Shown here in pieces: positions 24,480-32,875 of a stretch of DNA of 64,000 nt. The DNA is from Streptomyces luteolus (GTDB taxonomy: Bacteria; Actinomycetota; Actinomycetes; Streptomycetales; Streptomycetaceae): positions 167,073-231,072 of the forward strand of contig NZ_JASCIS010000008.1 of the NCBI RefSeq assembly GCF_029968015.1, read 5' to 3'. The notes beneath the pieces were generated by a model. The model was given only the letters and a program-made list of their open reading frames with translations. It searched no databases and had not been told where the DNA came from. The translations under genes and the position numbers were made by a program. Each line of letters starts with the position of its first letter. Positions within the stretch are counted from its first letter, which is position 1.

Positions 24480-25322
24480 GTGCCGCGCATGCTCGACGTC
24501 AGCGACGACGTACGCGCCGAGATCGGCGACGAAGAGGCCGACCGGCTGCTCGCCGGCGACAACTCCCCGGGCAGTTACGACTGCACCTCCTGCCGCACCC
24601 CCGGCGACTCGGCACAGGAACGCACCAGCACCGTGCTGTTCATCGGGGACGAGACCGCGGTCCTGGCCTTCGCCCACGCCACCTGTCTGCCCTCCCAGGT
24701 GGTGAAGGTCGCGGAGGAGCAGCTGCAGGGCGCCGTGCGGTCCATCACCGGCGAGAGCGACGCCGCCGGAGGCTTCCCGGCCACCGCCGCACAGACCGTC
24801 CCCGCGGCGCCCGTGGCGCCCGTGGCGCCCGCGGCGGCCGAGGGCCAGCCGCAGGCCGCCGTCCTCGGCATCACCAGCGGGCTCGTGCTGCTCGCCGACG
24901 AGCTGTACCCCGCCCTCGTCGTGGAGCCCACCGGCCCCATCGCGCGCCCCGGCACGACCGGCGGCGAGGACCAGTTCCTGACCCTCCTGAGCGAGCAGGG
25001 CTTCCAGCCCCTCGGCCAGGTCCAGGAGGCCCCGGCCGTGCTGCCCGGCTGGTCCGTGCTGCTCGCCGTCGGCCAGCTGCACGCCGTGCTGCAGCCGGGC
25101 AGCGGCGGCTCGCCGGTCGCCTGGTGGCAGGCGCACCAGCCGCTGCAGGTCACCGACGGCTGGCGAACCGCCGCGTCCAAGCTCGGCAAGGTCGTCGTCT
25201 TCGCGGCCCCGGTCGGCACGATCGGCCGCCAGCCGCGTGAGGACCTCCTGCGCGACGCCCTCGACAAGGCCGCGGCCAACGGCCTGTTGATGGCGGCCAC
25301 GATGCCGCTCGCGGGTACCTGA
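24480..25322 (+). CDS. Conserved hypothetical protein with CxxC...HxxC motif
   Basis: This 280-aa soluble protein has no signal peptide or membrane helix. Near the N-terminus YDCTSCRTPGD and, about 30 residues later, AHATCLPSQ form a C-x2-C/H-x2-C pattern that could bind zinc. An Ala/Pro/Val-rich linker (residues 100-125) separates it from a C-terminal alpha/beta domain (LGITSGLVLLADELYPALVVEPT, GWSVLLAVGQLHAVLQPG, WRTAASKLGKVVVFAAPVG). The start GTG has AGGAG at 5 nt; an ATG 63 nt upstream lacks a ribosome site. It lies in the block next to der, as I recall for S. coelicolor. Function unknown. Confidence 0.75.
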   Translation: MPRMLDVSDDVRAEIGDEEADRLLAGDNSPGSYDCTSCRTPGDSAQERTSTVLFIGDETAVLAFAHATCLPSQVVKVAEEQLQGAVRSITGESDAAGGFPATAAQTVPAAPVAPVAPAAAEGQPQAAVLGITSGLVLLADELYPALVVEPTGPIARPGTTGGEDQFLTLLSEQGFQPLGQVQEAPAVLPGWSVLLAVGQLHAVLQPGSGGSPVAWWQAHQPLQVTDGWRTAASKLGKVVVFAAPVGTIGRQPREDLLRDALDKAAANGLLMAATMPLAGT

Positions 25323-25518
25323 TCCACCGACGCCGTTCCCTCGGGGCCCGACGGATGTCCGTGACGCGCCTCCCGCGCTCACTCCGCACTCACCCTCGCG
25401 ATCGCTCTCCGTGCTCACCTTCCGTGATCGCCTTGGGGTGCACCGCATCCGATCGGGCCCCCGGGTCGTTGGCAGATACGTGCCGCCATACGACCCCTCC
25501 CACCACCAGATTCCCCCG

Positions 25519-25821
25519 ATGCGTCCGGCCCGTGACACCACCGCGGACCGCTCGGCCACGCCGATCTACGACGCGCTCTACTCGGAGTGGCGCCGGTTCT
25601 TCCGGGCCCTGCCGGGAGACCGGAGCGGCGAGGAGGATCTGAGGTTCCGGGGCTTCTCCAGCGGCCCCCGATATCCCGGCACCGGCTCGACCCACTCCGG
25701 CTCCGCGCACACCGGGCACACCCCGCCCGGCTTCTGGTTCAGCGAAACCCCGCAGCGCCCCGCCGGCCACCACGACCGCCCGCAGCCCGCCCTCCCGCCG
25801 GCCCGACGCCCCGAGAACTGA
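25519..25821 (+). CDS. Small conserved hypothetical protein
   Basis: The 100-aa product has a conserved-looking helical core, ATPIYDALYSEWRRFFRALPGD, followed by a Gly/Ser/His/Pro-rich low-complexity tail. Similar PIYDAL-x3-EW small proteins are common in streptomycetes. The chosen ATG (25519) has no clear ribosome site and the frame is open further upstream, so the start is uncertain. It is convergent with der and shares the hairpin at 25871-25912. No function is known to me. Confidence 0.55.
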   Translation: MRPARDTTADRSATPIYDALYSEWRRFFRALPGDRSGEEDLRFRGFSSGPRYPGTGSTHSGSAHTGHTPPGFWFSETPQRPAGHHDRPQPALPPARRPEN

Positions 25822-25870
25822 ACTCCCGTACCCGGAACGCCACTCAACGCCCCTTCGTCCTTGGACGCGC

Positions 25871-25912
25871 GTGCGCCGTACGCCACCGGAGACCCGGTGC
25901 CGTACGGCGCAC
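25871..25912. terminator. Bidirectional hairpin between the small gene and der
   Basis: Arms GTGCGCCGTACG and CGTACGGCGCAC pair perfectly and an inner CACCGG/CCGGTG extends the stem, leaving one mismatch and a 4-nt loop. It lies 30-50 nt from both stops. Confidence 0.8.
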
Positions 25913-25943
25913 GTTTCGCTGTGTCCGCCGCTCTCGGGGTGGG

Positions 25944-27419
25944 CTACTTCTTGCGGCCGCGCTTCTCGCGGACGCGGACCGAGATATGGATCGGCGTGCC
26001 CTCGAAGCTGAACTCCTCGCGCAGGCGGCGCTCCACGTACCTGCGGTAGCCGTGCTCGATGAAGCCGGAGGCGAAGAGCACGAAGCGCGGGGGCTTGGTG
26101 CCCGCCTGGGTGCCGAAGAGGATGCGGGGCTGCTTGCCGCCGCGGATCGGGTGCGGGTGCGCGGAGACCAGCTCGCCGAGGAAGGCGTTCAGGCGGCCGG
26201 TCGGCACGCGCGTCTCCCAGCCGTCCAGGGCCGTCTCGATCGCCGGGACCAGCTTCTCCATGTGCCGGCCGGTGCGCGCCGAGACGTTGACCCGCGGGGC
26301 CCAGGCGACCTGGCCGAGCTCGGTCTCGATCTCCCGCTCCAGGTAGTAGCGGCGCTCCTCGTCGAGGGTGTCCCACTTGTTGTACGCGACGACGATCGCG
26401 CGGCCCGCCTCGACGGCCATCGTGACGATGCGCTGGTCCTGGATGGAGATGGACTCGCTGGCGTCGATCAGGATGACCGCGACCTCGGCCTTCTCGACCG
26501 CGGCGGCGGTGCGGAGCGAGGCGTAGTAGTCGGCGCCCTGCTGCAGGTGGACGCGCTTGCGGATGCCCGCGGTGTCCACGAACTTCCAGGTGACGCCGCC
26601 GAGTTCGATGAGCTCGTCGACCGGGTCGCGGGTGGTGCCCGCCAGCTCGTTGACGACGACGCGCTCCTCCTTCGCGACCTTGTTCAGGAGGGACGACTTG
26701 CCGACGTTCGGACGGCCGATCAGGGCGATCCGGCGCGGTCCGCCGATGCCGGCTCCGCCGAAGGTCTGCATCGGCGCCTCGGGCAGCGCCTCCAGGACGG
26801 CGTCCAGCATGTCGCCGGTGCCGCGGCCGTGCAGCGAGGAGACCGGGTGCGGCTCGCCGATGCCGAGACCCCAGAGCGCGGTCGCGTCGGCCTCGCCGCT
26901 CGGGCCGTCGACCTTGTTGGCGCAGAGCACCACCGGCTTCTTGGCCTTGCGCAGCAGACGTACGACCGCTTCGTCGGTGTCGGTGACGCCGACCGTGGAG
27001 TCGACGACGAAGACCACGGCGTCGGCGGTCTCGATGGCGTACTCGGCCTGGGCGGCGACGGAGGCGTCGATGCCGAGGACGTCCTGCTCCCAGCCGCCGG
27101 TGTCGACGATCTTGAAGCGGCGGCCTGCCCACTCGGCCTCGTAGGTCACGCGGTCGCGGGTGACGCCCGGCTTGTCCTCGACGACGGCCTCGCGGCGGCC
27201 GATGATGCGGTTCACCAGCGTCGACTTGCCGACATTGGGGCGGCCGACGACGGCGAGCACGGGCAGCGGGCCGTGGCCCGCCTCCTCGATGGCGCCCTCG
27301 ACGTCCTCGAGATCGAAGCCCTCTTCCGCGGCGAGCTCCATGAACTCCGCGTACTCGGCGTCGCCAAGTGCTCCGTGGTCGTGCTCGTCCGAGCCGCCGG
27401 AGTGGATCTGCTCGTTCAT
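25944..27419 (-). CDS. der: Ribosome-biogenesis GTPase Der (EngA)
   Basis: This 491-aa GTPase has two tandem G domains that assist 50S assembly. G domain 1 has GRPNVGKST (59-66), DTGGW and NKVD; G domain 2 has GRPNVGKSS (235-242), DTAGI and NKWD. The C-terminal KH-like domain ends in the basic KRGRKK. The first 50 residues are an acidic extension typical of actinobacterial Der. The ATG at 27419 is chosen; another ATG 27 nt upstream is possible, and the ribosome site (AGAGG) favours neither clearly. It lies downstream of plsC and cmk in the same direction. The essential housekeeping role is well established for the family. Confidence 0.96.
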   Translation of the reverse strand: MNEQIHSGGSDEHDHGALGDAEYAEFMELAAEEGFDLEDVEGAIEEAGHGPLPVLAVVGRPNVGKSTLVNRIIGRREAVVEDKPGVTRDRVTYEAEWAGRRFKIVDTGGWEQDVLGIDASVAAQAEYAIETADAVVFVVDSTVGVTDTDEAVVRLLRKAKKPVVLCANKVDGPSGEADATALWGLGIGEPHPVSSLHGRGTGDMLDAVLEALPEAPMQTFGGAGIGGPRRIALIGRPNVGKSSLLNKVAKEERVVVNELAGTTRDPVDELIELGGVTWKFVDTAGIRKRVHLQQGADYYASLRTAAAVEKAEVAVILIDASESISIQDQRIVTMAVEAGRAIVVAYNKWDTLDEERRYYLEREIETELGQVAWAPRVNVSARTGRHMEKLVPAIETALDGWETRVPTGRLNAFLGELVSAHPHPIRGGKQPRILFGTQAGTKPPRFVLFASGFIEHGYRRYVERRLREEFSFEGTPIHISVRVREKRGRKK

Positions 27420-27487
27420 GAAGTCCGTACCTCTGTCATCTGTCATCGATGGACCGCAAGTCCGCGGTCCACTACTCAAAGTCTCGC

Positions 27488-28186
27488 TCAGCGCCCGGTC
27501 AGGCGCCTGGCGTTCTCCAGGTGGCCGGTCAGCCGCTCCTGGATGCGCACGGTGGCCTCGTCGAGCGCCTTGCGCGTACGCCGCCCGCTGCCGCCCACCC
27601 GTCTCCCACCGCCGCCCTTGGCCGAGCTTCGCGCCCCCTCTTGGGCCTCGAAGGCCTCGCCGAAGACGACGTCCACGCGGCTCTTCAACGGGGGCAATCC
27701 CCGTATCAACCGTCCCTGGCGCTCTCCGCTGCCCAGGACCGCCACCGGCACGATCGGCGCCCCGCTGCGCACCGCGAAGTAGGCGAGGCCCGCGCGCAGC
27801 GACGCGAAGTCGCCCTCGCCCCGGGTGCCTTCGGGGAAGATGCCGAGCACACCGCCCTCCGACAGGACGTCCAGGGCCTGCGTGATCGCCGTGCGGTCGG
27901 TGCTCGACCGGTCCACCTTCAGCTGACCGATGCCGCGCAGGAACGGGTCGAGCGGGCCGACGAACGCCTCCTTCTTGATGAGGAAGTGCACCGGCCGGGG
28001 CGCCGTCCCCATCAGCATCGGGCCGTCGAGGTTGTGCGCGTGGTTCACGGCCAGGACGACCGGGCCGCTCGCGGGCACCCGCCAGGCGCCCAGGACGCGC
28101 GGCTTCCACAGCCCGTACATCAGGCCCACGCCGATCCGCCGGCCGACTTCCGCGCCCTTTTCCGAGGGCGGGACGGATGCGGTCAC
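27488..28186 (-). CDS. plsC: 1-acyl-sn-glycerol-3-phosphate acyltransferase (PlsC-like)
   Basis: This 232-aa membrane-associated acyltransferase transfers an acyl chain to lysophosphatidic acid to make phosphatidic acid. The catalytic H-x4-D block reads [11 protein letters not shown], and FPEGTRGEG is the glycerol-phosphate-binding block. [24 protein letters not shown] and [10 protein letters not shown] supply the remaining family blocks. The C-terminus is basic. The GTG at 28186 overlaps the stop of cmk by 4 nt (GTGA), so the two are coupled. The cmk-plsC-der order is common in actinobacteria. Confidence 0.9.
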   Translation of the reverse strand: MTASVPPSEKGAEVGRRIGVGLMYGLWKPRVLGAWRVPASGPVVLAVNHAHNLDGPMLMGTAPRPVHFLIKKEAFVGPLDPFLRGIGQLKVDRSSTDRTAITQALDVLSEGGVLGIFPEGTRGEGDFASLRAGLAYFAVRSGAPIVPVAVLGSGERQGRLIRGLPPLKSRVDVVFGEAFEAQEGARSSAKGGGGRRVGGSGRRTRKALDEATVRIQERLTGHLENARRLTGR

Positions 28187-28878
28187 GCGGCGGCCCGCTT
28201 CTCCTCGACCAGGGTCACGACGCACTCGATGACCTGCTGCAGGGTGAGCTCGGTGGTGTCGACCTCGACGGCGTCCCCGGCCTTGGCGAGCGGGGAGGTC
28301 TTCCGGCCGGAGTCGGCGGCGTCCCGCTTGATCAGGGCTTCCCTGGTCGCGTTGACGTCGGTGCCCTTGAGCTCACCGCTGCGGCGGGCGGCACGGGCCT
28401 CCGGCGAGGCGGTGAGAAAGATCTTCAGGTCGGCGTCGGGCAGCACCGTCGTACCGATGTCACGGCCCTCGACCACGATGCCGCCCGCGGCGCCGCGGGC
28501 GATGGAGCGCTGGAGCTCGGTGATGCGGGTGCGCACCTCGGGCACGGCGCTGACGGCGCTGACCTTGGAGGTGACCTCCTGGGTGCGGATCGGGCCCGCG
28601 ACGTCCGTGCCGTCGACCGTGATGGTCGGTCCTGACGGGTCGGTGCCGGAGATGATCTCCGGCTTCTCGGCGACGGCGGCGATGGCGGCGGCGTCGGCGA
28701 TGTCGATGCCGTTGTTCACCATCCACCAGGTGATCGCGCGGTACTGGGCGCCGGTGTCCAGGTAGTTGAGGCCGAGCTGGGCGGCGACGGCCTTGGAGGT
28801 GCTCGACTTGCCCGTGCCGGAGGGGCCGTCGATGGCGACGATCACTGCTGCCGGGGCGGCGTTTGCGGCGGTTTCCAC
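28183..28878 (-). CDS. cmk: Cytidylate kinase
   Basis: The 231-aa kinase phosphorylates CMP and dCMP with ATP. It has P-loop GPSGTGKSS (about residue 18), [37 protein letters not shown] and the LID-type Arg-rich segment RKTSPL. Length is typical. The start GTG at 28878 has AAAGG at 12 nt, rather far. One residue is unusual: the family pattern DTGAMYRA reads DTGAQYRA here, a common actinobacterial variant. It lies upstream of and is coupled to plsC. Confidence 0.95.
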   Translation of the reverse strand: METAANAAPAAVIVAIDGPSGTGKSSTSKAVAAQLGLNYLDTGAQYRAITWWMVNNGIDIADAAAIAAVAEKPEIISGTDPSGPTITVDGTDVAGPIRTQEVTSKVSAVSAVPEVRTRITELQRSIARGAAGGIVVEGRDIGTTVLPDADLKIFLTASPEARAARRSGELKGTDVNATREALIKRDAADSGRKTSPLAKAGDAVEVDTTELTLQQVIECVVTLVEEKRAAA

Positions 28879-29048
28879 GGGGGACGGACACCTTTCTCAG
28901 TGCACGGGGCAGGGGGTGGGGCAAGCGGTGGGCGCGAGAAACGCCCCGGACAAGGTTACTGGCTCGGGGCGTGACTCTTCACGGGGCTGTGGACAACCCC
29001 GGATACAGCAGGTGGCGGGGGCTCCTGCCACCCCGCCACGCCGGGCGG

Positions 29049-30134
29049 CTACTGCCGGATGGACCAGCCCCGCTCCCGCAGCGCCGCCGTGAGCACCGGG
29101 GCCGCGTTCGGCTCGACCGTCAGCTGGATCAGACCCGCCTGGCGGCCGGTGGCGTGCTCGATGCGGACGTCCTCGATGTTGACCCCGACCGCGCCCGCGT
29201 CCGCGAAGATCCGCGCGAGCTGGCCCGGCTGGTCGTCGATGAGCACGGTGACGATCTCGTACGACACCGGGGCCGAGCCGTGCTTGCCGGGCACCCGGAC
29301 CTGCCCGGCGTTGCCCCGGCGCAGGACGCGCTCGACGCCCTGCGCGCCGTCGGACCGCTTCTCCTCGTCCGCGGACTGCAGGGCCCGCAGCGCCCGCACC
29401 GTCTCGTCCAGGTCGGCGGAGACCTCGGCGAGCAGGTCGGCGACGGGGCCCGGGTTGGCCGACAGGATGTCGATCCACATGCGCGGCTCGGACGCCGCGA
29501 TCCGCGTGACGTCCCGGATGCCCTGGCCGCAGAGCCGCACCGCGGTCTCCTCGGCGTGCTCCAGGCGGGCCGCGACCATGCTGGAGACCAGGTGCGGCAT
29601 GTGCGAGACGAGGGCGACGGCGCGGTCGTGCGCGTCGGAGTCCATCACGACCGGGACGGCCCGGCACAGCGAGATCAGTTCGAGGGCGAGGTTGAGCACC
29701 TCGGTGTCGGAGGCCCTGGTCGGCGTCAGCACCCAGGGCCGGCCCTCGAAGAGGTCGGCGGTGGCGGCGAGCGGCCCGGAGCGCTCCCGGCCGGACATGG
29801 GGTGCGTGCCGATGTACGCCGTCAGGTCGAGGCCGAGCTCCTCCAGCTCGCGGCGCGGCCCGCCCTTGACGCTGGCCACGTCGATGTACCCGCGCGCGGC
29901 ACCGCGGCCCATCAGCTCGGCGAGGGTGCTCGCCACGTGCGCGGGCGGTACGGCGACCACGGCGAGGTCGACCGGGCCCTCCGGCGGGGTGTCGGTGCCG
30001 GCTCCGAGGGCCGCGGCGGTGCGGGCGTGCTCGGGGTCGTGGTCGGCGAGGTGCACGGTCACGCCGCGGCCGGCCAGGGCGAGGGCGACGGAGGTGCCGA
30101 TCAGGCCGGTTCCGATGACGGCGGCGGTTCTCAC
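29049..30134 (-). CDS. tyrA: Prephenate dehydrogenase with ACT domain
   Basis: This 361-aa enzyme of tyrosine synthesis oxidatively decarboxylates prephenate to 4-hydroxyphenylpyruvate. It has an N-terminal Rossmann motif AVIGTGLIGTSVALAL and the catalytic-region GTHPMSGRERSGP. SHMPHLVSS contains the substrate-binding His. The C-terminal ACT domain (about 285-350; VTVLIDDQPGQLARIFADAGAVGVNIEDVRI) allows feedback control by an aromatic amino acid. The GTG at 30134 overlaps the aroH stop by 4 nt, so chorismate mutase and prephenate dehydrogenase are made from one message in pathway order. Confidence 0.95.
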   Translation of the reverse strand: MRTAAVIGTGLIGTSVALALAGRGVTVHLADHDPEHARTAAALGAGTDTPPEGPVDLAVVAVPPAHVASTLAELMGRGAARGYIDVASVKGGPRRELEELGLDLTAYIGTHPMSGRERSGPLAATADLFEGRPWVLTPTRASDTEVLNLALELISLCRAVPVVMDSDAHDRAVALVSHMPHLVSSMVAARLEHAEETAVRLCGQGIRDVTRIAASEPRMWIDILSANPGPVADLLAEVSADLDETVRALRALQSADEEKRSDGAQGVERVLRRGNAGQVRVPGKHGSAPVSYEIVTVLIDDQPGQLARIFADAGAVGVNIEDVRIEHATGRQAGLIQLTVEPNAAPVLTAALRERGWSIRQ

Positions 30135-30493
30135 TGGGCGATGTCCTTGCGCAGGGCGGCCGCGGCCCCGAGGTAGACGTGCGCCACCTCGGACCGGGGC
30201 CGGTCGGACTCGATGTGCGCCAGGAGCCGTACGACGCGGGGCATGGCGCCCTCGATGTCCAGCTCCTGGGCGCAGATGAGGGGTACGTCGGTGATGCCGA
30301 GCTTGCGGGCGGCGGCCGCCGGGAAGTCGCTGTGCAGGTCGGGGGTAGCTGTGAACCAGACGCTGATCAGGTCGTCCTGCGTCAGGTCGTTGCGCTCGAG
30401 GACCTCGGTGAGCAGGGCGCCCACCCGCTCGTCCATGTGGCGCGCGTCGTCCCGCTCGAGTTGGACGGCGCCCCGGACCGCTCGTACCGCCAC
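30131..30493 (-). CDS. aroH: Chorismate mutase, AroH type
   Basis: This 120-aa monofunctional chorismate mutase of the AroH (Bacillus-type) fold converts chorismate to prephenate. The family blocks RAVRGAVQLERDD, LTQDDLISVWFTATPDLHSDFPA, VPLICAQELDIEGAMPRVVR and HVYLGAAAALRKD are present, including the conserved Arg of the first block and Arg of RVVR. The GTG start at 30493 follows AAGGAG at 7 nt. It is the first gene of the aroH-tyrA pair. Confidence 0.95.
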   Translation of the reverse strand: MAVRAVRGAVQLERDDARHMDERVGALLTEVLERNDLTQDDLISVWFTATPDLHSDFPAAAARKLGITDVPLICAQELDIEGAMPRVVRLLAHIESDRPRSEVAHVYLGAAAALRKDIAQ

Positions 30494-30662
30494 GCTGCTG
30501 CTCCTTGCCTGCTGTACCCGTCGGAACCCGTACGGGACCCTCCGGAGCCGTGCCGGAACCGTCGGGACCTGTACGGGCCAAGGGTAGTCAGCCGCTCGGA
30601 CACACACGCGCGGCGCCCGTCAGCCGAGACGGGCACCGCGCGTGTGCGGGAGCGGCGTCCGG

Positions 30663-31133
30663 TCAGAGGCGCTGCTGCTCGATGAGGTCCTGGAGGGAGG
30701 AGCCGCTGGGGACCTGGCCCTCGGGGGTCAGCTTGTCCACGACCTGCGGCAGTTCCTGGGCGACCTGGTCGGCCACCTGGTCGCGGCTCACACCGGCCTC
30801 GGTGGCGACCCGGTCCAGGGTCTCGTCGGGCACCGCCTGCTTGACTTGCTCGGGGCTGAGCGGCCGGTTCTCGCCGGTGCCGACCCAGGAGTCGAGCTGG
30901 CTCCGGTCGCCGAGGCCGGACCTGGTGAGCATGTCGAGGAGGCCGCCGAGCGGGTTGTCGCCGCCCGCGCCTCCGGTCGCCCCGCCGGTCGCGCCCGCCT
31001 GGGTGGTTCCGGCTCCGCCGAGGAGGCTGCCGAGGATCGAGCCGAGGATGTTCCCGCCTCCGCCACCCGCGCCGCCCTGCTGTCCGCCGCCGAGGAGACC
31101 GCCGAGAAGACTTCCCAGATCGTTGCCTGCCAT
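30663..31133 (-). CDS. YidB/DUF937-type Gly-rich protein
   Basis: The 156-aa protein begins with a Gly/Leu-rich half containing repeated LGSLLGGLLGG and ILGSILGSLLGG blocks, followed by LGGLLDMLTRSGLGDRSQLDSWVGTGENRPLSPEQV. That is the pattern of the DUF937/YidB family. The C-terminal half is helical and acidic. The function of the family is not established. The ATG at 31133 follows GAAAGG. The Gly-rich part may form an amphipathic or oligomerising segment. It is divergent from nucleotidyltransferase 1, with about 175 nt between starts. Confidence 0.85.
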   Translation of the reverse strand: MAGNDLGSLLGGLLGGGQQGGAGGGGGNILGSILGSLLGGAGTTQAGATGGATGGAGGDNPLGGLLDMLTRSGLGDRSQLDSWVGTGENRPLSPEQVKQAVPDETLDRVATEAGVSRDQVADQVAQELPQVVDKLTPEGQVPSGSSLQDLIEQQRL

Positions 31134-31295
31134 GTCGCGCCTTTCGAGAGGGAATCCGGGTCCGGGGCCGAGGCCTGGGCCGGGGCCGGGGCCGGGGTTC
31201 GCCGCGGCCGGCCGGACGGTTCCAATGTCGCCCGGTCCGCACCGCCCCGCCACCTGGGACAACCGCCCGCACGGCTCCCGCCGCGGAGCCTCACG

Positions 31296-31301
31296 TACGC
31301 T
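31296..31301 (+). promoter_or_regulatory. Candidate -10 of a leaderless transcript (nucleotidyltransferase 1)
   Basis: TACGCT lies 6 nt before the ATG at 31308 and there is no ribosome binding site. Confidence 0.5.
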
Positions 31302-31307
31302 CCACCC

Positions 31308-32000
31308 ATGCTGAGCCCCGAGGACCTGGTGCGTGAACACACCGTGTACGCCTGCGTGATGGGCTCCCGGGCCTTCGGCCTCGCGACGGACACCAGTGAC
31401 ACGGACCGCCGTGGCGTCTTCCTCGCGCCCTCCTCGTCGTACTGGCACTTCCAGAAGCCGCCGACTCATGTGGAGGGGCCGCTCGAGGAGCAGTTCTCCT
31501 GGGAGTTGGAGCGGTTCTGCGAGCTGGCGCTGCGGGCCAACCCGAACATCCTGGAGTGCCTGCACTCCCCGCTCGTCGAGCACTGCGACGCGACCGGCCG
31601 TGAACTCTTCGCCCTGCGCGGCGCGTTCCTGTCCCGCAGGGCGCACGAGACCTTCGCCCGGTACGCGCTCGGCCAGCGCAAGAAGCTCGACGCGGACGTA
31701 CGCGCCCACGGCGCCCCGCGCTGGAAGCACGCCATGCACCTGCTGCGGCTCCTGATGTCCTGCCGCGATCTGCTGCGTACGGGAGAGCTGGTCGTCGACG
31801 TCGGGGACGCCCGCGACCAGCTGCTCGCCGTGAAGCGCGGCGAGGTGCCGTGGGACGAGGTGGAGGCCCGGATGCAGCGCCTCGCCGAGGAGGCGGAGGC
31901 AGCGGCGTCCGGCAGCCCCCTCCCGGCAGAACCGGACACCGCGCGTGTGGCGGATTTCCTGTACCGGGTCAGGCGCGCCTCGGCTCTGACGGCGCTTTAG
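31308..32000 (+). CDS. Pol-beta-type nucleotidyltransferase, YcgL-like, paralogue 1
   Basis: This 230-aa protein of the predicted nucleotidyltransferase group (COG3541/YcgL-like, from memory) carries MGSRAFGLATDTSDTDRRGVFLAP near the N-terminus. The G-S motif and D-x-D (SDTD) are the metal-binding catalytic hallmark of the fold. A helical half follows, with ILECLHSPLV and WKHAMHLLRLL. Similar proteins occur in bacteria and large phages, and a role in RNA end repair or modification has been proposed; the true substrate is unknown. It is convergent with a second paralogue at 32099-32875, which has the same architecture. Confidence 0.82.
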   Translation: MLSPEDLVREHTVYACVMGSRAFGLATDTSDTDRRGVFLAPSSSYWHFQKPPTHVEGPLEEQFSWELERFCELALRANPNILECLHSPLVEHCDATGRELFALRGAFLSRRAHETFARYALGQRKKLDADVRAHGAPRWKHAMHLLRLLMSCRDLLRTGELVVDVGDARDQLLAVKRGEVPWDEVEARMQRLAEEAEAAASGSPLPAEPDTARVADFLYRVRRASALTAL

Positions 32001-32031
32001 TTTCCCCAAATAGGCGGGCCAAATTCAGCCC

Positions 32032-32093
32032 CTCCGGCGATTGAGGAGCGGGGTCTGGGGCGGAGCCCCAGTTCGGGAAGGGGCGGGGCGGGG
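32032..32093 (+). repeat. Dispersed intergenic repeat, family A, copy 2
   Basis: CCAAATTCAGCCCCTCCGGC, then ATTGAGGAGCGGGG, a TCTGGGGCGGAGCCCCAG palindrome and GGGAAGGGGCGGGGCGGGG. It fills most of the 98-nt space between the two convergent nucleotidyltransferase genes and could act as their shared terminator. Confidence 0.75.
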
Positions 32094-32098
32094 AGCAA

Positions 32099-32875
32099 TC
32101 AGCCCCGGCCCACCCGAACCCGCACCACGAAGTCGTGCAACGCACCGTGCGCCGTAGCCGTACCCGGCAGCACAGACTCCCCCTGAGCCACCTCCAACTC
32201 CCCCTGCAACGCATCCAAATCCGCCCCCACGCGCGCGTGATCCACCGCAGCCGCACCATGCTCTGCCTCGGCCTTGGCCGCGACCAGGTCCGGCAGGTAG
32301 CCGGGGGCGGACTTCACCAGACCGAGCAACGTCGGCAGATGCGCCTGCACCTCTCCCGTACGCATCAGATGGATCCCGGTGAGCAGCACGCGGAACGCGT
32401 AAAGCAGCGGCTTGAGTTCACCGGTCTTGTCGAACAAGCGCCGCTGCGTGGTCGCGAACCCGCGGTAGTGGTGGGCGTGATGGGAGGTCAGCACCCCGGG
32501 CGCAAGCGCGACCAGCTCCGCGTGCGCGTCCGAGGTGTGCACGACGAGCGGCGAGAGCAGCTGCTCCAGGACGTAGCCGTTCCTGCGCAGCATCAGGCGG
32601 GCGAACTTGCGCAGGTCATGCGTGACGAGGTCCATCTCGACCGCGTCCCGCTCCCACATCCGCGACCGGGTCTCCTCGGGCTCCCGCAGGCCGACGAGGG
32701 ACCCCACCGGCAGCAGATGCACGCCCCGCAGGTCGACGTCCGAGTCGCGGGACGGAAAGCCGTACAGGTGCGCCCCCGAGACCGTCGCGAAGAGCAGCGG
32801 GTCGGGCTGTTCGGCCAGGACCGGGGCGAGGTCGGTGTCCGGGAGCCCGGCGGCCCGCAGCAGGTCGGCGCTCAC
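32099..32875 (-). CDS. Pol-beta-type nucleotidyltransferase, YcgL-like, paralogue 2
   Basis: This 258-aa paralogue of the neighbouring protein carries TVSGAHLYGFPSRDSDVDLRGVHLLP (residues 29-54), with the D-x-D catalytic pair in SDVD. EQLLSPLVVHTS and LLYAFRVLLTGIHLMRTGEV then match the helical half of paralogue 1. The GTG at 32875 overlaps the stop of the ADP-ribosylglycohydrolase gene by 4 nt (GTGA), so it is translated with it. This links a nucleotidyltransferase to ADP-ribose metabolism. Substrate unknown. The two paralogues differ in partner genes: this one is in the nrtR-type operon, the other is alone. Confidence 0.83.
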   Translation of the reverse strand: MSADLLRAAGLPDTDLAPVLAEQPDPLLFATVSGAHLYGFPSRDSDVDLRGVHLLPVGSLVGLREPEETRSRMWERDAVEMDLVTHDLRKFARLMLRRNGYVLEQLLSPLVVHTSDAHAELVALAPGVLTSHHAHHYRGFATTQRRLFDKTGELKPLLYAFRVLLTGIHLMRTGEVQAHLPTLLGLVKSAPGYLPDLVAAKAEAEHGAAAVDHARVGADLDALQGELEVAQGESVLPGTATAHGALHDFVVRVRVGRG

